Source of the DNA: Aquilaria yunnanensis
Taxonomy: Eukaryota > Streptophyta > Magnoliopsida > Malvales > Thymelaeaceae
Direction of reading: 5' to 3'
Length of the DNA stretch: 64,000 nucleotides
Assembly (NCBI GenBank): GCA_039654915.1
Contig: CM077597.1
Location: 34,198,001-34,262,000 of the forward strand
The position numbers and the translations under genes were made by a program. Under the pieces are notes generated by a model. That model was not told the DNA's origin and did not search any database. It saw only the letters and a program-made list of their open reading frames with translations. Shown here in pieces: positions 26,159 through 37,255 of this stretch (the first letter of the stretch is position 1; the number at the start of each line of letters is the position of its first letter).

Positions 26159-27823
26159 TAAGTTTTCAATGTTTCCATTCCAAACTAGTTTTGAATGTTT
26201 CTATTCTATATAGTTTGTGAAAGCTTCAATTCTAAACATGTTGTGAATGTTTTTATTCCAAATGAGTAGTCAATGCTTTTATTCGAAACAAGTTGTGAAT
26301 GTTTCCATTCCATCCTAAACATGTTGTGAATGTCTCCATTCCAAAGTAATTGTGAGTGTTTCTATTGCAAACTAGTTTTGAATGTTTTCATTCCAAATAA
26401 GTTAAGAATAGAATGTTTCCATTGCATTCTAAGCATGTTGTCAATCTTTCTGTTCCAAACTAGTTGTCAATGTTTCTATTCCAAACTAGTTATGAATGTT
26501 TCCATTCCAAAAAAGTTGTGAATGTTTCTATTCCCATGAGTTATGATTATTTTCATTCCATTCCGAGCAAGTCGTGATAGTTTCCAATCCAAATAAGTTT
26601 TGAATGTTTCCATTCCTAACAACTTGTGATTATTTGTATTCCAAACAAGTTGTGAATGCTTCCATTCCATTCCAAACAAGTTCTGAATGTCTCCAATCCA
26701 TTCTAAACAAGTTATGAATGCTTCTATTCCATTCTAGACAAGTTGTCAATGTTTCTATTCCAAACTAGTTGTTAATGTTTCCATTCTAAACAAGTTGTGA
26801 ATGTTTCTATTCCAAACAACTTGTGACTATTTTAATTCCAAACAAGTTGTGAATGTTTCTAGTCCATTCTCAACAAGTTGTGAATGTTTCTATTCCAAAC
26901 TAGTTGTGAATGTTTCCATTCTCAACAAGTTGGGAATGTTTCTATTCCAAACCATGTTGTGAATGTTTCTCTTCCATACAGGTTGTGATTGTTTCCATTC
27001 CATTCTAAATAATTTAATAATGTTTCCACTCCATTCTTAACAATTTGTGAATATTTGCTTCCAAACTAATTATGAATGTTTCTGTTGCAAACTAGTTGTG
27101 AATGTTTCCATTCTAAAGGAGTTCTGAAAGTTTCTATTCCTAACAACTAGTGAAAGTTTCTATTCTAAACAAGTTGTGAATGTTTCCATTCTATTCTAAA
27201 CAAGTTGTGAATGGTTTCGTATCGTTGTAAACAAGTTGTGAATGTTTCCATTCCAAACAAGTTGTGAATAATTCCATTCCATTCTAAGGAAGTTATGAAC
27301 ATTTCCAATCCAAACTAGTTGTAAATGTTGCTATTCAAAAGTAGTTGTGAATGTTTCCATTCTAAACAAGTGGTGAATGTTTCTATTACAAATGTGTTGT
27401 GAATGTTTCTATTGTAAACAAGATGTTTATGTTTCCATTCCATTCTAAACAAGTTATGAATGTTTCCAGTCCAAACTAGTTGTGAATGTTTTTATTCCAA
27501 ACTAGTTGTGATTGCTTCCATTCTAAACAACTTGTGATTGTTTCTATTCCAAAACAAGATGTTGTGGTTTCCATTCCATTCAGAACAAGTTGTGAATATT
27601 TCCATTACAAACTAGTTGTGTATCTTTCTATTCCAAACTAGTTGTGATTGTTTATGTTCTAAACAAGTTATGAATGTTTCTATTTCAAACAATTTGTCAA
27701 TGTTTGTATTCCAAACAAACCATGAGTGTTTCCATTCTATCCCAAACAAATAATTAATGTTTCTATTCCAAACAAGTTGTGAATGTTTTCATTCTATCCT
27801 AAACAAGTTGTGAATGTTTCTAT
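26159..27823. repeat. Degenerate 26-bp minisatellite array, block 2
   Basis: This has the same 26/31-bp units as 1-15573, resuming immediately after the outer A LTR. It ends at 27823, where a copia LTR end (TGTTGGGTTTCGGG) begins. No array sequence appears to the right of that junction. Confidence 0.95.
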
Positions 27824-28288
27824 TGTTGGGTTTCGGGAGCCAAACAAATGCAGCAGAATATAACCGAAACCCTCATAGATCCAAGTGAAATAGGGTAAAT
27901 CGGGTGCTTGAAAATTTTACACCTTATTCGGTTGAGATCTTTCACCCAACTATTGAGTCAAATCATAAAACTTGAATAGTTGACATTTTCAAGCTCTCTA
28001 TGATATCTACACAAAACTCTCAGCATCATCACGCCTCCAGTGCGTCATAGCAGATGCATTCCTCTTGCACCCACGGTGCTAGCTTTTGCCCTCCAGAGAA
28101 TGGTAAGAGAAGAATGCCGCTGGAGCCTTCAGAGCCCTTCTGCTTTTGTCCTTAGGGAGGCTAAGTCAAGAGTAACAAAATTCTCACTATATGATGTACT
28201 TACAGTGAGATTCAACTCCCAAGGCTAATGGGTTTCAAAACCTTAATCCAATTAGGCTTAATTTTGGGCTTAATTAATGACTCAACTG
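27824..28288 (-). mobile_element. Truncated copia LTR fragment
   Basis: This is similar to the 3' end of the copia LTRs at 30400 and 52239, in minus orientation. It starts with the LTR terminus TGTTGGG, continues through the segment matching the TATA-downstream region, and breaks off after TTAATTAATGACTCAAC. About a third of the LTR is present. It abuts the 26-bp array at TCTAT (27819-27823), the likely left target duplication; the right partner is missing. More diverged from the other two copia copies than they are from each other. Confidence 0.8.
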
Positions 28289-30399
28289 ACGCAACCGTCC
28301 TTGGCCCCAGCCGAGGAAGCCTATGAGAACTGGTATCACGGTGGTTTTAATTGGCTAGATGTATATGTGGGTAGATTAAAACTCCATGGTACTAGTTGAT
28401 CAAACTAGAATATGCAAGATGCATGCTCTTTATGCTTTGACTTGGATTAACAAAATCAATAAAACATTGACTTGGCCAAAAGATTTTCATAGAAAACAAG
28501 TTCAAATAGCCAAAGCATACAAAATCAACATTTATGTGAGTTTACTACACAAAACAACTGTGTGGGAATATTCATACATAAAGTAGATCAATGCTCTCAG
28601 CTAAGAGCAACCGTAAATTCTAAGACTTTTTAAAACATAGACAATGGAGGAGGTTAGGAGTACTATATAAACAAGCCTCAACTGAGATCTTCCGGAACTA
28701 ACTCTCACCTTGGATGCAAGTCCCAATGGTGAGTCACAAAAGTCCTTGTCCATGTGATGTTATGCTCTGCAGCCAAAGGAAGACTATAGTTAGTACTGTT
28801 ACTTAACCAACAAATAACCCAAGCAAACTACTGTGATAATCCCCAGTGGTTACCTTGTCCAACGAATTCAGAATCTGCACAACATAGCTAGGGAGAGAGA
28901 ATTCAGAAATTCTCAATAACGGTCTTCACTTTACCTGCACAAAAAGTTACTTGGGTCTCCACATATGAAAACATATGTAACCTACTGTGAGCTCATACAG
29001 CCTAAGGGTCTAATATATGCATATACCTAGGTCCCTTGGGACCTCTCCTCATCTTCATCCTTGAACTACAAGGCATAGCCTAGTCCTCTAGCAAGCTTAG
29101 CTTGCCAGCCTAACTAGGGATAAATCACCAATTGAACCTATCCCGTTTATGTTGCACAGGGGCACTATGGTGGGACTATTGTAGACTAGGCCATAAAGAC
29201 ATTATAGACTAGGTGCACTACGATTTCACCTTGCAACCTCGTGGCTAAATGTATGGCTAGGCTACCAAGGGTTTTAAACCTTTCACCCAAGCTAGTGATA
29301 CTTAGTAAACTAGTTTTCTTGCTTATGGTAGAAGTAAGCATAAAACTTTACAAAAATCAAGAAAACTCCTAGGTCTCGAAGGACTTTTGAAAGTCTCAGA
29401 GTACCCCTAGAATACTTAGACCCCAAGGTACCCTAAGAACCCCCTTAGGTCTCCCATTGACCTCTCTAGCAAAATTGGAAATTTTAGTCATTTATGCCTG
29501 TGACTTGGCAATGCGTCGCCACAGTTTGTAACAACCTATCAATTTTTGTTCAACGGCGATGCATCGTGGGTACTAGCGATGATTGGCGATGCGTCACCAA
29601 TTCCTACGACAATAGAGAAAATTCCTAGTTTCACTGCTACAAACTTTGGACATTTTCCAAACATGTCAAACATGCATGGATAATGTCCAAACTTCACATA
29701 CATGTAAAAAATTTTGCATAGATCATAACTAACTATCAAAAGCCAACCTATGGTGCATTATAACATAAAAATTCAATCATAACAAACCTCGTAGTCCACC
29801 ATAATCCAACCTTGCCCACTAACGAATGGTATTACTAGAACTACTCAAATTCATCAAGTAAACTCATTCCAATAGAATTAATTGAACTAAAAAACACAAC
29901 TCCCTTACATCAACTCTAAGTAACAGGCAAGAATTATGCAACTCTTTTGCACCAACCAAGTTCCACAAACTCCAAACTAATTTCCAAGCAAATATGGGTG
30001 CAAAACATCAAGTTACTAACTCCTAACCAAAACCCAAGTTCCCAATCAACTAATAAACATGAAATCAATCAAGAACACATTGATTACCTTATATCAAAAA
30101 TAGGGGATGGAAGGAAACATGCTTCCAATGTTCAAAACCATGATTTTATGCTTGAAATAAGCTTCTAGTGGCCTATATACTTATGGCGGCTCCTCGTTTC
30201 ACTAAAAACTCTTGATTCTGGGCTCGAATGGATGAAAGCAAACATGCTTTTGCACCAACCAAGTTCCACAAACTCCAACCTAAGTTTCAAGCAAATATGG
30301 GTGCAAAACATAAACTTACTAACTCCTAACCCAAACCCAAGTTCCTAATAAACTAATAAACATGAATTCAATCAAGAACACATTGATTACCTCGTATCA
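28289..30399. other. Unclassified 2.1-kb segment
   Basis: No ORF of interest, no LTR ends and no motif I recognise. It has the AT content and stop density of decayed LTR or intergenic DNA. It contains a GGCGATGCGTC-type motif repeated three times (29507-29520, 29555-29566, 29585-29598) and a 304-bp duplication at its right end. It is bounded by a truncated copia LTR on the left and an intact copia LTR end on the right. Confidence 0.5.
29943..30399. repeat. 304-bp duplication cut by copia copy 1
   Basis: The sequence starting CTTTTGCACCAACC at 29943 is repeated from 30247 with about 10% difference. The second copy is cut at 30399, exactly where the copia LTR (TGTTGGG) begins. The matching base in the first copy is 30096. 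Confidence 0.85.
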
Positions 30400-31770
30400 T
30401 GTTGGGTTTTGAGAGCCAAATAGTGCAGTGGAATTTAACCGAAACCCTCCAGGATCTAAGTGAAATGGGGTAAATCGGGTGTTCAAAAATTTTCATACCT
30501 AATTTTCGGTTGAGATCTCTCACTCAAATGTAGAGTTGAATCATAAAACTTGAACAGTTGACATGTTAAAGCTCTCTATGGTATCCACACGAGCCTCTCG
30601 GGATCACCACACTTCTACCGCATCCCGACAGATGCATTTCTCTTGCGCTCGCAGTGCTTTTGGGAGGCTAGGCCAAGGAGACCTGTGAATTTTTCACTAA
30701 AATTTGTATTTATAGTGAGACTCAACTTCTAGGCCTAATGGGTTTCAAGGCCCTAATCCAATTAGGCTTTAATTTCGAGCTTAATAATGGCTCAACTATT
30801 GGGCCGATTATTAATACGAAATTATTGTGAAACCAAAACCCAAATTATTATCCCATGCACTCTAATGATCCAAATAGCTCTAAGTGTGCGACCCAATAGG
30901 CTCTTACCACGTTGGCAATGATCATAAATCACATTTACGATCATAAGCAATGAGCGGTGTCTAGCAACACATCATTGCTACCCAAGTGACAAGATTGTCG
31001 ACGATTCGACTAAACCTTTGCGATCATCACCGATATATGCTATTGTCCCTTTGTCCAAGATATCAAGACTAAGCACGAGACATGGAATGTGTCACTCTCG
31101 TATAGCCCAATCTTTGGTTTCTTGATTACCTAGTAGACCAACTTAAACTGATGACATTGATATCGTATATCAACTCATCCGAGCATGGCCATGCATTTTT
31201 CTAAGTCTCACTCTATAAAAGGGCCCGAAGATATCACTCCCGTTACATAGGAGGGACAAATCCCATCTTGATCATACAAATCCATCCGCATGATATATGG
31301 CATACCCAATGACCTCCTTCAAGTTCATTCAGTTACGAGCAACAAAGGAAAATATCAAAGTCTGTGACTCACATGTAGGGAACCTTGATGATCTTAGGTC
31401 GAAGGACTACATATACCATGATCACTATGAGAATCACTTATGACACTCATATAACGATCCATGTAGTGTTCTCAGGGTGGGTCGGTCCAGTACACAAGTT
31501 CTCTAACTTATACCCATATGTAGACTACATATCTCATATTAGTCTCTACATATGCTAGTCGTTATGTATTATTGCAACCTGCTCCACAATAATACTAGAG
31601 CAGGGACGTTTGAGAATATCATTATTCTAGGGTTACAATTATGTTTATTACGTTATGCAGAAACAAAACAAGAAAAATAATTGCTGGATTAATGCCTTAA
31701 TAAAATATCATGACTCAATGTGCAAAAAATACAATCATCTCATGATTTGCTTTTGGGCACAACACTAACA
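30400..31770 (-). mobile_element. 3' LTR of copia copy 1
   Basis: A complete LTR of 1,371 bp. The plus strand starts TGTTGGG and ends CACTAACA. It is collinear with the 1,416-bp LTRs of copy 2 but clearly more diverged. A pyrimidine run (purine on the minus strand) follows immediately at 31771. Confidence 0.9.
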
Positions 31771-31781
31771 ATCTCCCACTT
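31771..31781 (-). promoter_or_regulatory. Polypurine tract of copia copy 1
   Basis: The minus strand reads AGTGGGAGAT directly against the 3' LTR, the place where plus-strand DNA synthesis is primed. The same tract precedes the 3' LTR of copy 2. Confidence 0.8.
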
Positions 31782-31784
31782 GCA

Positions 31785-32190
31785 CTAAAGCCAAATGTAT
31801 CTAATACCGATGGACCTAGAATGGCTATCATGCTTTTGCTGCGTAAGGGGCTTTGTTAGCGAATCAGCAATGTTGTTGTCTGTCGAAGTCCTGCATATCC
31901 TTACATCACCCCTCTCGATGATCTCCCTGATGAGATGATAGTGTCGGAGTATGTGTTTGGATCGCTGGTGAGATCGAGGTTCCTTAGCCTGTGCGATTGC
32001 TCCATTGTTGTCACAATAGAGCTCTATCGGGTCGGCAATGCTTGCAACTACACCAAGTTCAGTGATGAACTTCTTGATCCAAACTGCCTCTTTTGCAGCA
32101 TCAGAGGCGGCAATGTACTCAGATTCTGTTGTAGAATTAGCTACTGTCTCTTGCTTTGAACTCTTCCAGCTCACAGCACCACCACCAATA
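31785..32190 (-). pseudogene. pol: Copia copy 1 RNase H, first catalytic part deleted
   Basis: RNase H removes the RNA strand during reverse transcription. Visible: SKQETVANSTTESEYIAAS, and later ELYCDNNGAIAQAKEP and ICRTSTDNNIADSLTKPL, as in Ty1/copia RNase H. Compared with copy 2, 73 bp are missing at 32189-32193 between two TTGTA repeats. The loss removes the YTDAS segment with the first catalytic Asp and shifts the frame. The C-terminus differs from copy 2 in the last 14 residues and ends at 31785. Confidence 0.85.
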
Positions 32191-33457
32191 CAACGAGCTC
32201 ATCTTCACCTCCAAAGACCAAGAATGCATCCTTAGTCCTTCGTAAGTACTTAAGGATGTTCTTAACAACTGTCCAGTGATTCTCACCAAGGTTTGATTGG
32301 TACCTACTCATCATGCTCAAAGCATATGAGATATCAGGAGGAGTACATATCATGGCATACATGATAGATCCAATTGCTGAGGCATATGGAATCTTACTCA
32401 AGCGCTCTTTCTCCTTGGGTGTACTCAGACACTGAGATCTAGAAAGACTTATACCATGTGACATGGGCAAGAGTCCTTTCCTGGAATCTTGCATGCTAAA
32501 CCTCTTTAGCACCTTGTCAATGTATGTACCTTGACTTAGGCCAATAAGCTTTCTAGATCTATCTCTATAGATCCTGATGCTTAACACATAGGCTGCTTGA
32601 CCCAAGTCTTTCATAGAGAAACATTTCCCTAGCCAAGTCTTCACAGACTGTAGCTCAGGAATGTCATTCCCAATGAGTAGTATGTCATCTACATACAACA
32701 CCAAAAAGATAATAGCGCTCCCACTAACCTTCTTGTAGACACAAGGTTCATCTTCATTTTTTGATAAAACCAAACTCTTTGATTCCTTCATCAAAACGAA
32801 GATTCCAACTTTGAGAAGCTTGCTTCAGTCCATAAATAGACCTTTGTAACTTGCACACTTTATTGGCATTCTCAGGAGTGACAAAACCCTCAGGTTGTGT
32901 CATGTACACAACCTCAAGTAGGTTTCCATTGAGGAATGTAGTTTTGACATCCATTTGCCATATCTCATAATCATAGTGTGCAGTGATAGTGAAAAAATTT
33001 TGGACGGATTTAGGAATAGCAACTGGTGAAAAGGTTTCATCATAGTCAATACCATGAATTTGCTTGAAACCGTTTGCAACCAATCGTCCCTTAAAGGTAA
33101 TCACATTACCATCCATGTCAGTTTTCTTCTTGAAAACCATTTGCACCCTATGGGTTTTACCCCTTCAGGTGGGTGAACCAAAGTCCATACTTGGTTTTCA
33201 TACATGGATTCCATCTAGGATTTCATGGCCACTAGCCACTTCTCAGAGTCAGGCCCCGACATAGCTTGTTGGTAGGTTATGGGCTCATCCTGATCCATGA
33301 GCGTCACATCACCAATGTGAGTCACGAGAAATCCATATCTCTCGGGCTACCATCGAATCCTACCAGACCTACGTGAGCTCTGTGCTACATGAACAGACTC
33401 TTGAACAACAACATCTTATGGTGGCTGTTCAGGTTCCAATTCAGGTTCGATGTCTCC
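32171..33457 (-). pseudogene. pol: Copia copy 1 reverse transcriptase, frameshifted
   Basis: This is an RNA-dependent DNA polymerase of the Ty1/copia type. Motifs in order: MDVKTTFLNG near 32930, QPEGFVTPENANKVCKLQ, then LYVDDILLIGND with the YVDD active site near 32690. The reading frame is broken by a one-base loss near 33140, by one extra A near 32755, and by stops upstream between 33147 and 33457. The ORFs at 32754-33146 and 32171-32794 are the two main open pieces and they overlap in different frames. The product cannot be made from this copy. Confidence 0.88.
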
Positions 33458-34348
33458 TTATTGTTCTTGAGTTTCTTCAAGTTCTACTTTCCTCCTACTA
33501 GTTTCTTTAGAGATAAAATCTTTCTCTAAAAAGACACCAGTTCGAGCAACAAACACTTTTTGCTCAGAAGTATTGTAGAAATAGTAACCCTTTGTTTCTT
33601 TGGGATACCCAACAAAAAGGCATTTTTGAGATTTGGGCCTTAGTTTGTCAGAGGATTGACATTTCACATAAGTGTCACAGCCCCAAATCTTCATAAAAGA
33701 CAAATTGGGATGCCTCCTACTCCATATCTCATATGGTGTCTTTTGAACCGATTTAGATGGAACTCGGTTTAGTGTAAAAGCGACTGTCTCTAGAGCATGT
33801 CCCCAAAAGGAGTTTGGAAGGTCAGCTTGACTCATCATAGACCGAACCATGTCTAACAGAGTTCGATTTCTCCTTTTAGATACACCATTCCCTTGAGGTG
33901 TACCTGGTGGAGTGAGTTGTGATACTATACCACACTCCTTCAGATAGTCAAGGAATTCTCGATCCAAGTACTCTCCACCTCGATTTGATCGAAGTACTCT
34001 AATACTCTTCCCGAGTTGATTCTCTACTTCATTCTTGAATTCTTTGAACTTTTCAAAGGATTCTGACTTGTGTCTTATAAGATACACATAGCCATATCTG
34101 CTGAAGTCATCAGTGAAAGTAATGAAGTATTGGAAACCTCCTCTAGCTTGTGTAGACATAGGGCCACATACATCACTATGTATGAGTCCTAGTAAGTCAT
34201 TAGCCCTTTCACTTTGCCCTGTGAATGGGGCTTTGGTCATCTTGCCCAACAAACATGACTCACATGGCTCATAGGATTCAAAATCAAAAGAGTCCAAGGG
34301 TCCATCCTTACGGAGCTTGGATATGCGAGTCTCATTTATATGGCCCAA
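33458..34348 (-). pseudogene. pol: Copia copy 1 integrase, catalytic residues changed
   Basis: Integrase joins element DNA to the chromosome. This open segment has 296 codons, with the zinc-binding CESC motif near residue 29 and the catalytic core from about residue 55. The first catalytic Asp is present (HSDVCGP, residue 59). The second position is Asn (SNRGG, residue 122; 33983-33985) and the third is Lys (SKRRNRT, residue 158; 33875-33877). Copy 2 has Asp and Glu at these positions with the same spacing. Both are single G-to-A changes on the coding strand. A stop at 33458 ends the segment. Start is the first Met after a stop at 34358, within the GAG-pre-integrase region. Confidence 0.9.
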
Positions 34349-34723
34349 GTGATAGTGCTAGAGATAGGTCGGGTTCAAATCATTTAATCTGACCTTCTTG
34401 GCATTCATATTATAGATTGGATCTTTGATGTCTAGAACATACAACCCATTGCTAAGTTGAGCACTACCATAAAAGATTTCATTCAAATAAATAGAACAAC
34501 ATTTGTCCTTTTTTAGAAATGAAAAACCTTTCTTTTCCAAACAAGAAATAGAAATCAAATTTCTACTAATAGTAGGCACAAACTAGCAGTTGTCTAATTC
34601 TAAAACTAATCCACTAGGTAAAGTGAGAACATAAGTCCCTACGGCTAAGGCAGCAACCCTTGCTCCATTTCCAACACGTAGGTCCACTTCTCCTCGGACC
34701 AATCTTCTACTTGTACTTAGATC
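34349..34723 (-). pseudogene. pol: Copia copy 1 protease to integrase linker
   Basis: Collinear with residues about 190-315 of the copy 2 polyprotein. It includes VPTISRNLISISCLEKKGF and YLNEIFYGSAQLSNGLYVLD, the linker between protease and integrase in this lineage. Stops at 34358 and near 34580 interrupt it; the first replaces a Trp codon of copy 2. Confidence 0.8.
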
Positions 34724-35656
34724 CTACACATTTGCACAAATGTGAGATCCACATCCAGTATCCAATACCCAAGATAAGGAAGTAGAAAAGTTAGCCTCTA
34801 TAACAAAAATACCTGAAGTGGAGGACTTACTTCCCTTTTCCTTAGCAAGTTCTTCAAGATAGAGCTTGCAGTTGCGCTTCCAGTGTCCAGGTTGCTTACA
34901 ATGGAAGCACTCCCCTTCCTTTGCCACACAACCCTTTGGTTTCAGTGCAGCTGAAGAAGAATTAGCATTGGACTTTCCATTAGCTTTATCCTTCTTCTTG
35001 TTGGCTTTTCCCTTTCCTTTGCCCTTTTGAACCATCAAAATGGGCCTAGCCTTCTTAAGGTTTTGCTCAGCAGTTCTCAACATGTTGAGCAATTCAGGGA
35101 GGGACTTGTCAAGGTCATTCATGTTGTAGTTCATGATGAACTGACTGTAGCTTTCAGGCAATGATTGCAAGACTACATCAACAGCCAACTCTTTCTGAAG
35201 AGCAAATCCCAAACTCTCAAGATTCTCAATGTACCCAATCATCTTGAGCACATAAGGACCCACGGGACTTCCCTCAGACATCTTGCACTGAAACAATGCC
35301 TTAGAGGTCTCAAACCTCTCATGCCTAGCTTCCTCTTGGAAAAGCATTTTGAGATGTTTGATCATATCGAACGCCCCCATGTTCTCATGTTGCTTCTGAA
35401 GCTCAGATTCCATGGTAATAAGCATGAGGCATGCAACATCCAAAGCATCATCAGAATGCCTTTTGTGAGCATCCCTTTCGGCTCTTGGAGCAGTGGCAAA
35501 AAGCTCATTCGGAATGCGCTGCTCTAGGGCATAAGCCTTTCTCTCTTGCTTGAGGACTATCCTCAAGTTTTGGTACCATTTGAAAAAGTTGGTCCCATTC
35601 AGTTTTTCCTTCTCAAGGATTGATCACAATGAAAGTGTCAATGTGTTTTGTGCCAT
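34724..35656 (-). pseudogene. gag: Copia copy 1 gag and protease
   Basis: Gag is the capsid/nucleocapsid protein. It starts at ATG 35654-35656 in the same context as copy 2. Codon 11 is TGA (35624-35626) where copy 2 has CGA, a CpG transition. From there the frame is open to 34724: gag core with LFQEEARHERFETSKALFQCKM, a Lys/Gly-rich basic stretch, an intact CCHC knuckle CFHCKQPGHWKRNC, then the protease motif WVLDTGCGSHIC (catalytic DTG). It ends in TAG at 34724-34726. Apart from codon 11 this gag is better preserved than the one in copy 2. Confidence 0.9.
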
Positions 35657-36751
35657 GGTTATCTACAACAGTAAATATGCAGTGTAAGAGCCATGTATTT
35701 TAATTCATTTAATAAGGACTTTATTAAATGATACTCCCACTATTTTCCTCAAAATAATAACCCTCGATATTATTTCGGAACATCTCGGCGCTAAGGTATT
35801 CTAGTGGGCCAGGATCCATATTTGACCACAACCTGAGTCAGCTTTGGCTTTTCTCTCATGTTACAGCTATTTAGGTAGGCAACTCCTTGCTAATTGCATC
35901 TCATGCAACTTTTGGATAGTTGGGTGAACAACACTTGTCCAAACTCATCTCATGAACTTAAGCCCAACTCTATGCCTCTAAGTCCCTAATCCTATTAGGA
36001 TGACTTAGTTAAGTCGAACCCAAAGTTAGCAGTTTGGATATCACTATTATCCCATCGCGCCTTACCAAGATGAACATAGGTGCTTTGCTTTGGCAAACCC
36101 ACCTAATGTTGATTAAAGTCTTGACGAGTGCCAACATTTGGAAGGCATCACATTTAATGACTTAATATTTGTTTGAGGGATTTTTCTTTTGATCTCACCA
36201 ATTTGTTATCTCCGGTTGTTTTATACATGCATCTCATGCTTACAAGAAAATAAATGTGACTTGGTTATAGCCCAAACTATGCGATATTCTCAAGCCAATG
36301 AGAATATCATAAAAACCTAAGAAAAGAAAAGGGTCTTCATAAGCTCCTTCTCTTTCTTTCTTGGTTGCCCTTTTGTTGTCACCTTTTTGGACATACCACC
36401 TTGGATGATCCAATAATGTTCCATTACATCAATAACAGAAACCTCGAGTTACATTCGACGGAAGTAAGGTGAAAATAGAATGTACAATGAGAGTAACAAG
36501 AGAAGGCACGACTCGCAGGCCGTATTTACAAGTACAACCAATCAAGGGCTATAACCATGCACCATGCTTCAAACACCAATTAGCATATCATGTCAAATGT
36601 CATTAAAAAAAATGCATGCCAATTGACACGCGTTGATTAACCAATTTTTATTTATGTGGCGCTTCGCATATGGCAGTCCCACTGGCCGGTGCCCGAACAG
36701 GCTGAATCTGAACCAAGCTAAGGGTTTTGCAACTATTGCAAGAATCCTAAT
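35657..36751 (-). other. Untranslated leader of copia copy 1
   Basis: Non-coding DNA collinear with 52455-53631 of copy 2, including the segment near 36100 and the ATCAATAACAGAAACCTC stretch near 36428. It ends at 36751 (GCAAGAATCCTAA), about 215 bp short of where the primer-binding site should be. Confidence 0.8.
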
Positions 36752-36884
36752 CACACTTTTAAGGAGGTATTGATCATGCCTTTTACCCCCCACACTTCAA
36801 TCACTGTGGTGAGAATTACACAATATAATGGTTTTTATCCATTATGACACACTTATAATTCTCCCATTTTGTGAGGTGGTAACA
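36752..36884 (-). mobile_element. 133-bp fragment of family A LTR
   Basis: This matches the first 131 or so bp of the A LTR (as at 17049) in minus orientation and ends with GGTGGTAACA, the LTR start reversed. The copia LTR continues at 36885 (TTAGGTC), so the right edge is a genuine insertion junction and the left edge a deletion break. Confidence 0.8.
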
Positions 36885-37255
36885 TTAGGTCAAGGACTAC
36901 ATATACCATGATTACTATAAAACTCACTTATGACACTCATATAACAATCCATGTAGTATTCTGATGGTGGGTTGGTCCAGTACACAAGTTCTCTAACTTT
37001 TACCCATATGTAGGCTACATATGTCATATTAGTCTCCACATATGGTAGTCATTATGTATTACTATAACCCACTCCACGATAATACAAGACTAGGGACATT
37101 TAAGAATATCATTATTCTAGGGTTATAATTATGTTTATTATGTTACGCATAAACAAAAAAACAAACATAATTATTGGATTAATGCCTTAATAAAATATCA
37201 TGACTCAAAGTGCAAAAAAACAATCATCTTATGGTTGGATTTTGGGCACAACACC
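36885..37255 (-). mobile_element. 5' LTR remnant of copia copy 1
   Basis: Matches the outer roughly 375 bp of the copia LTR in minus orientation, from TTAGGTCAAGGACTACAT to TGGGCACAACAC. The last nine bases of the LTR lie at 50122-50130 after an inserted A LTR. ACACC here (37251-37255) and ACACT at 50122-50126 form the target duplication of that insertion. Confidence 0.85.

Noticed and set aside
28333..28345. TGGTATCACGG near the truncated copia LTR as a primer-binding site
   Set aside because: It is on the wrong strand for the adjacent minus-strand LTR, not next to an LTR end, and matches only the first part of the tRNA-complementary site.
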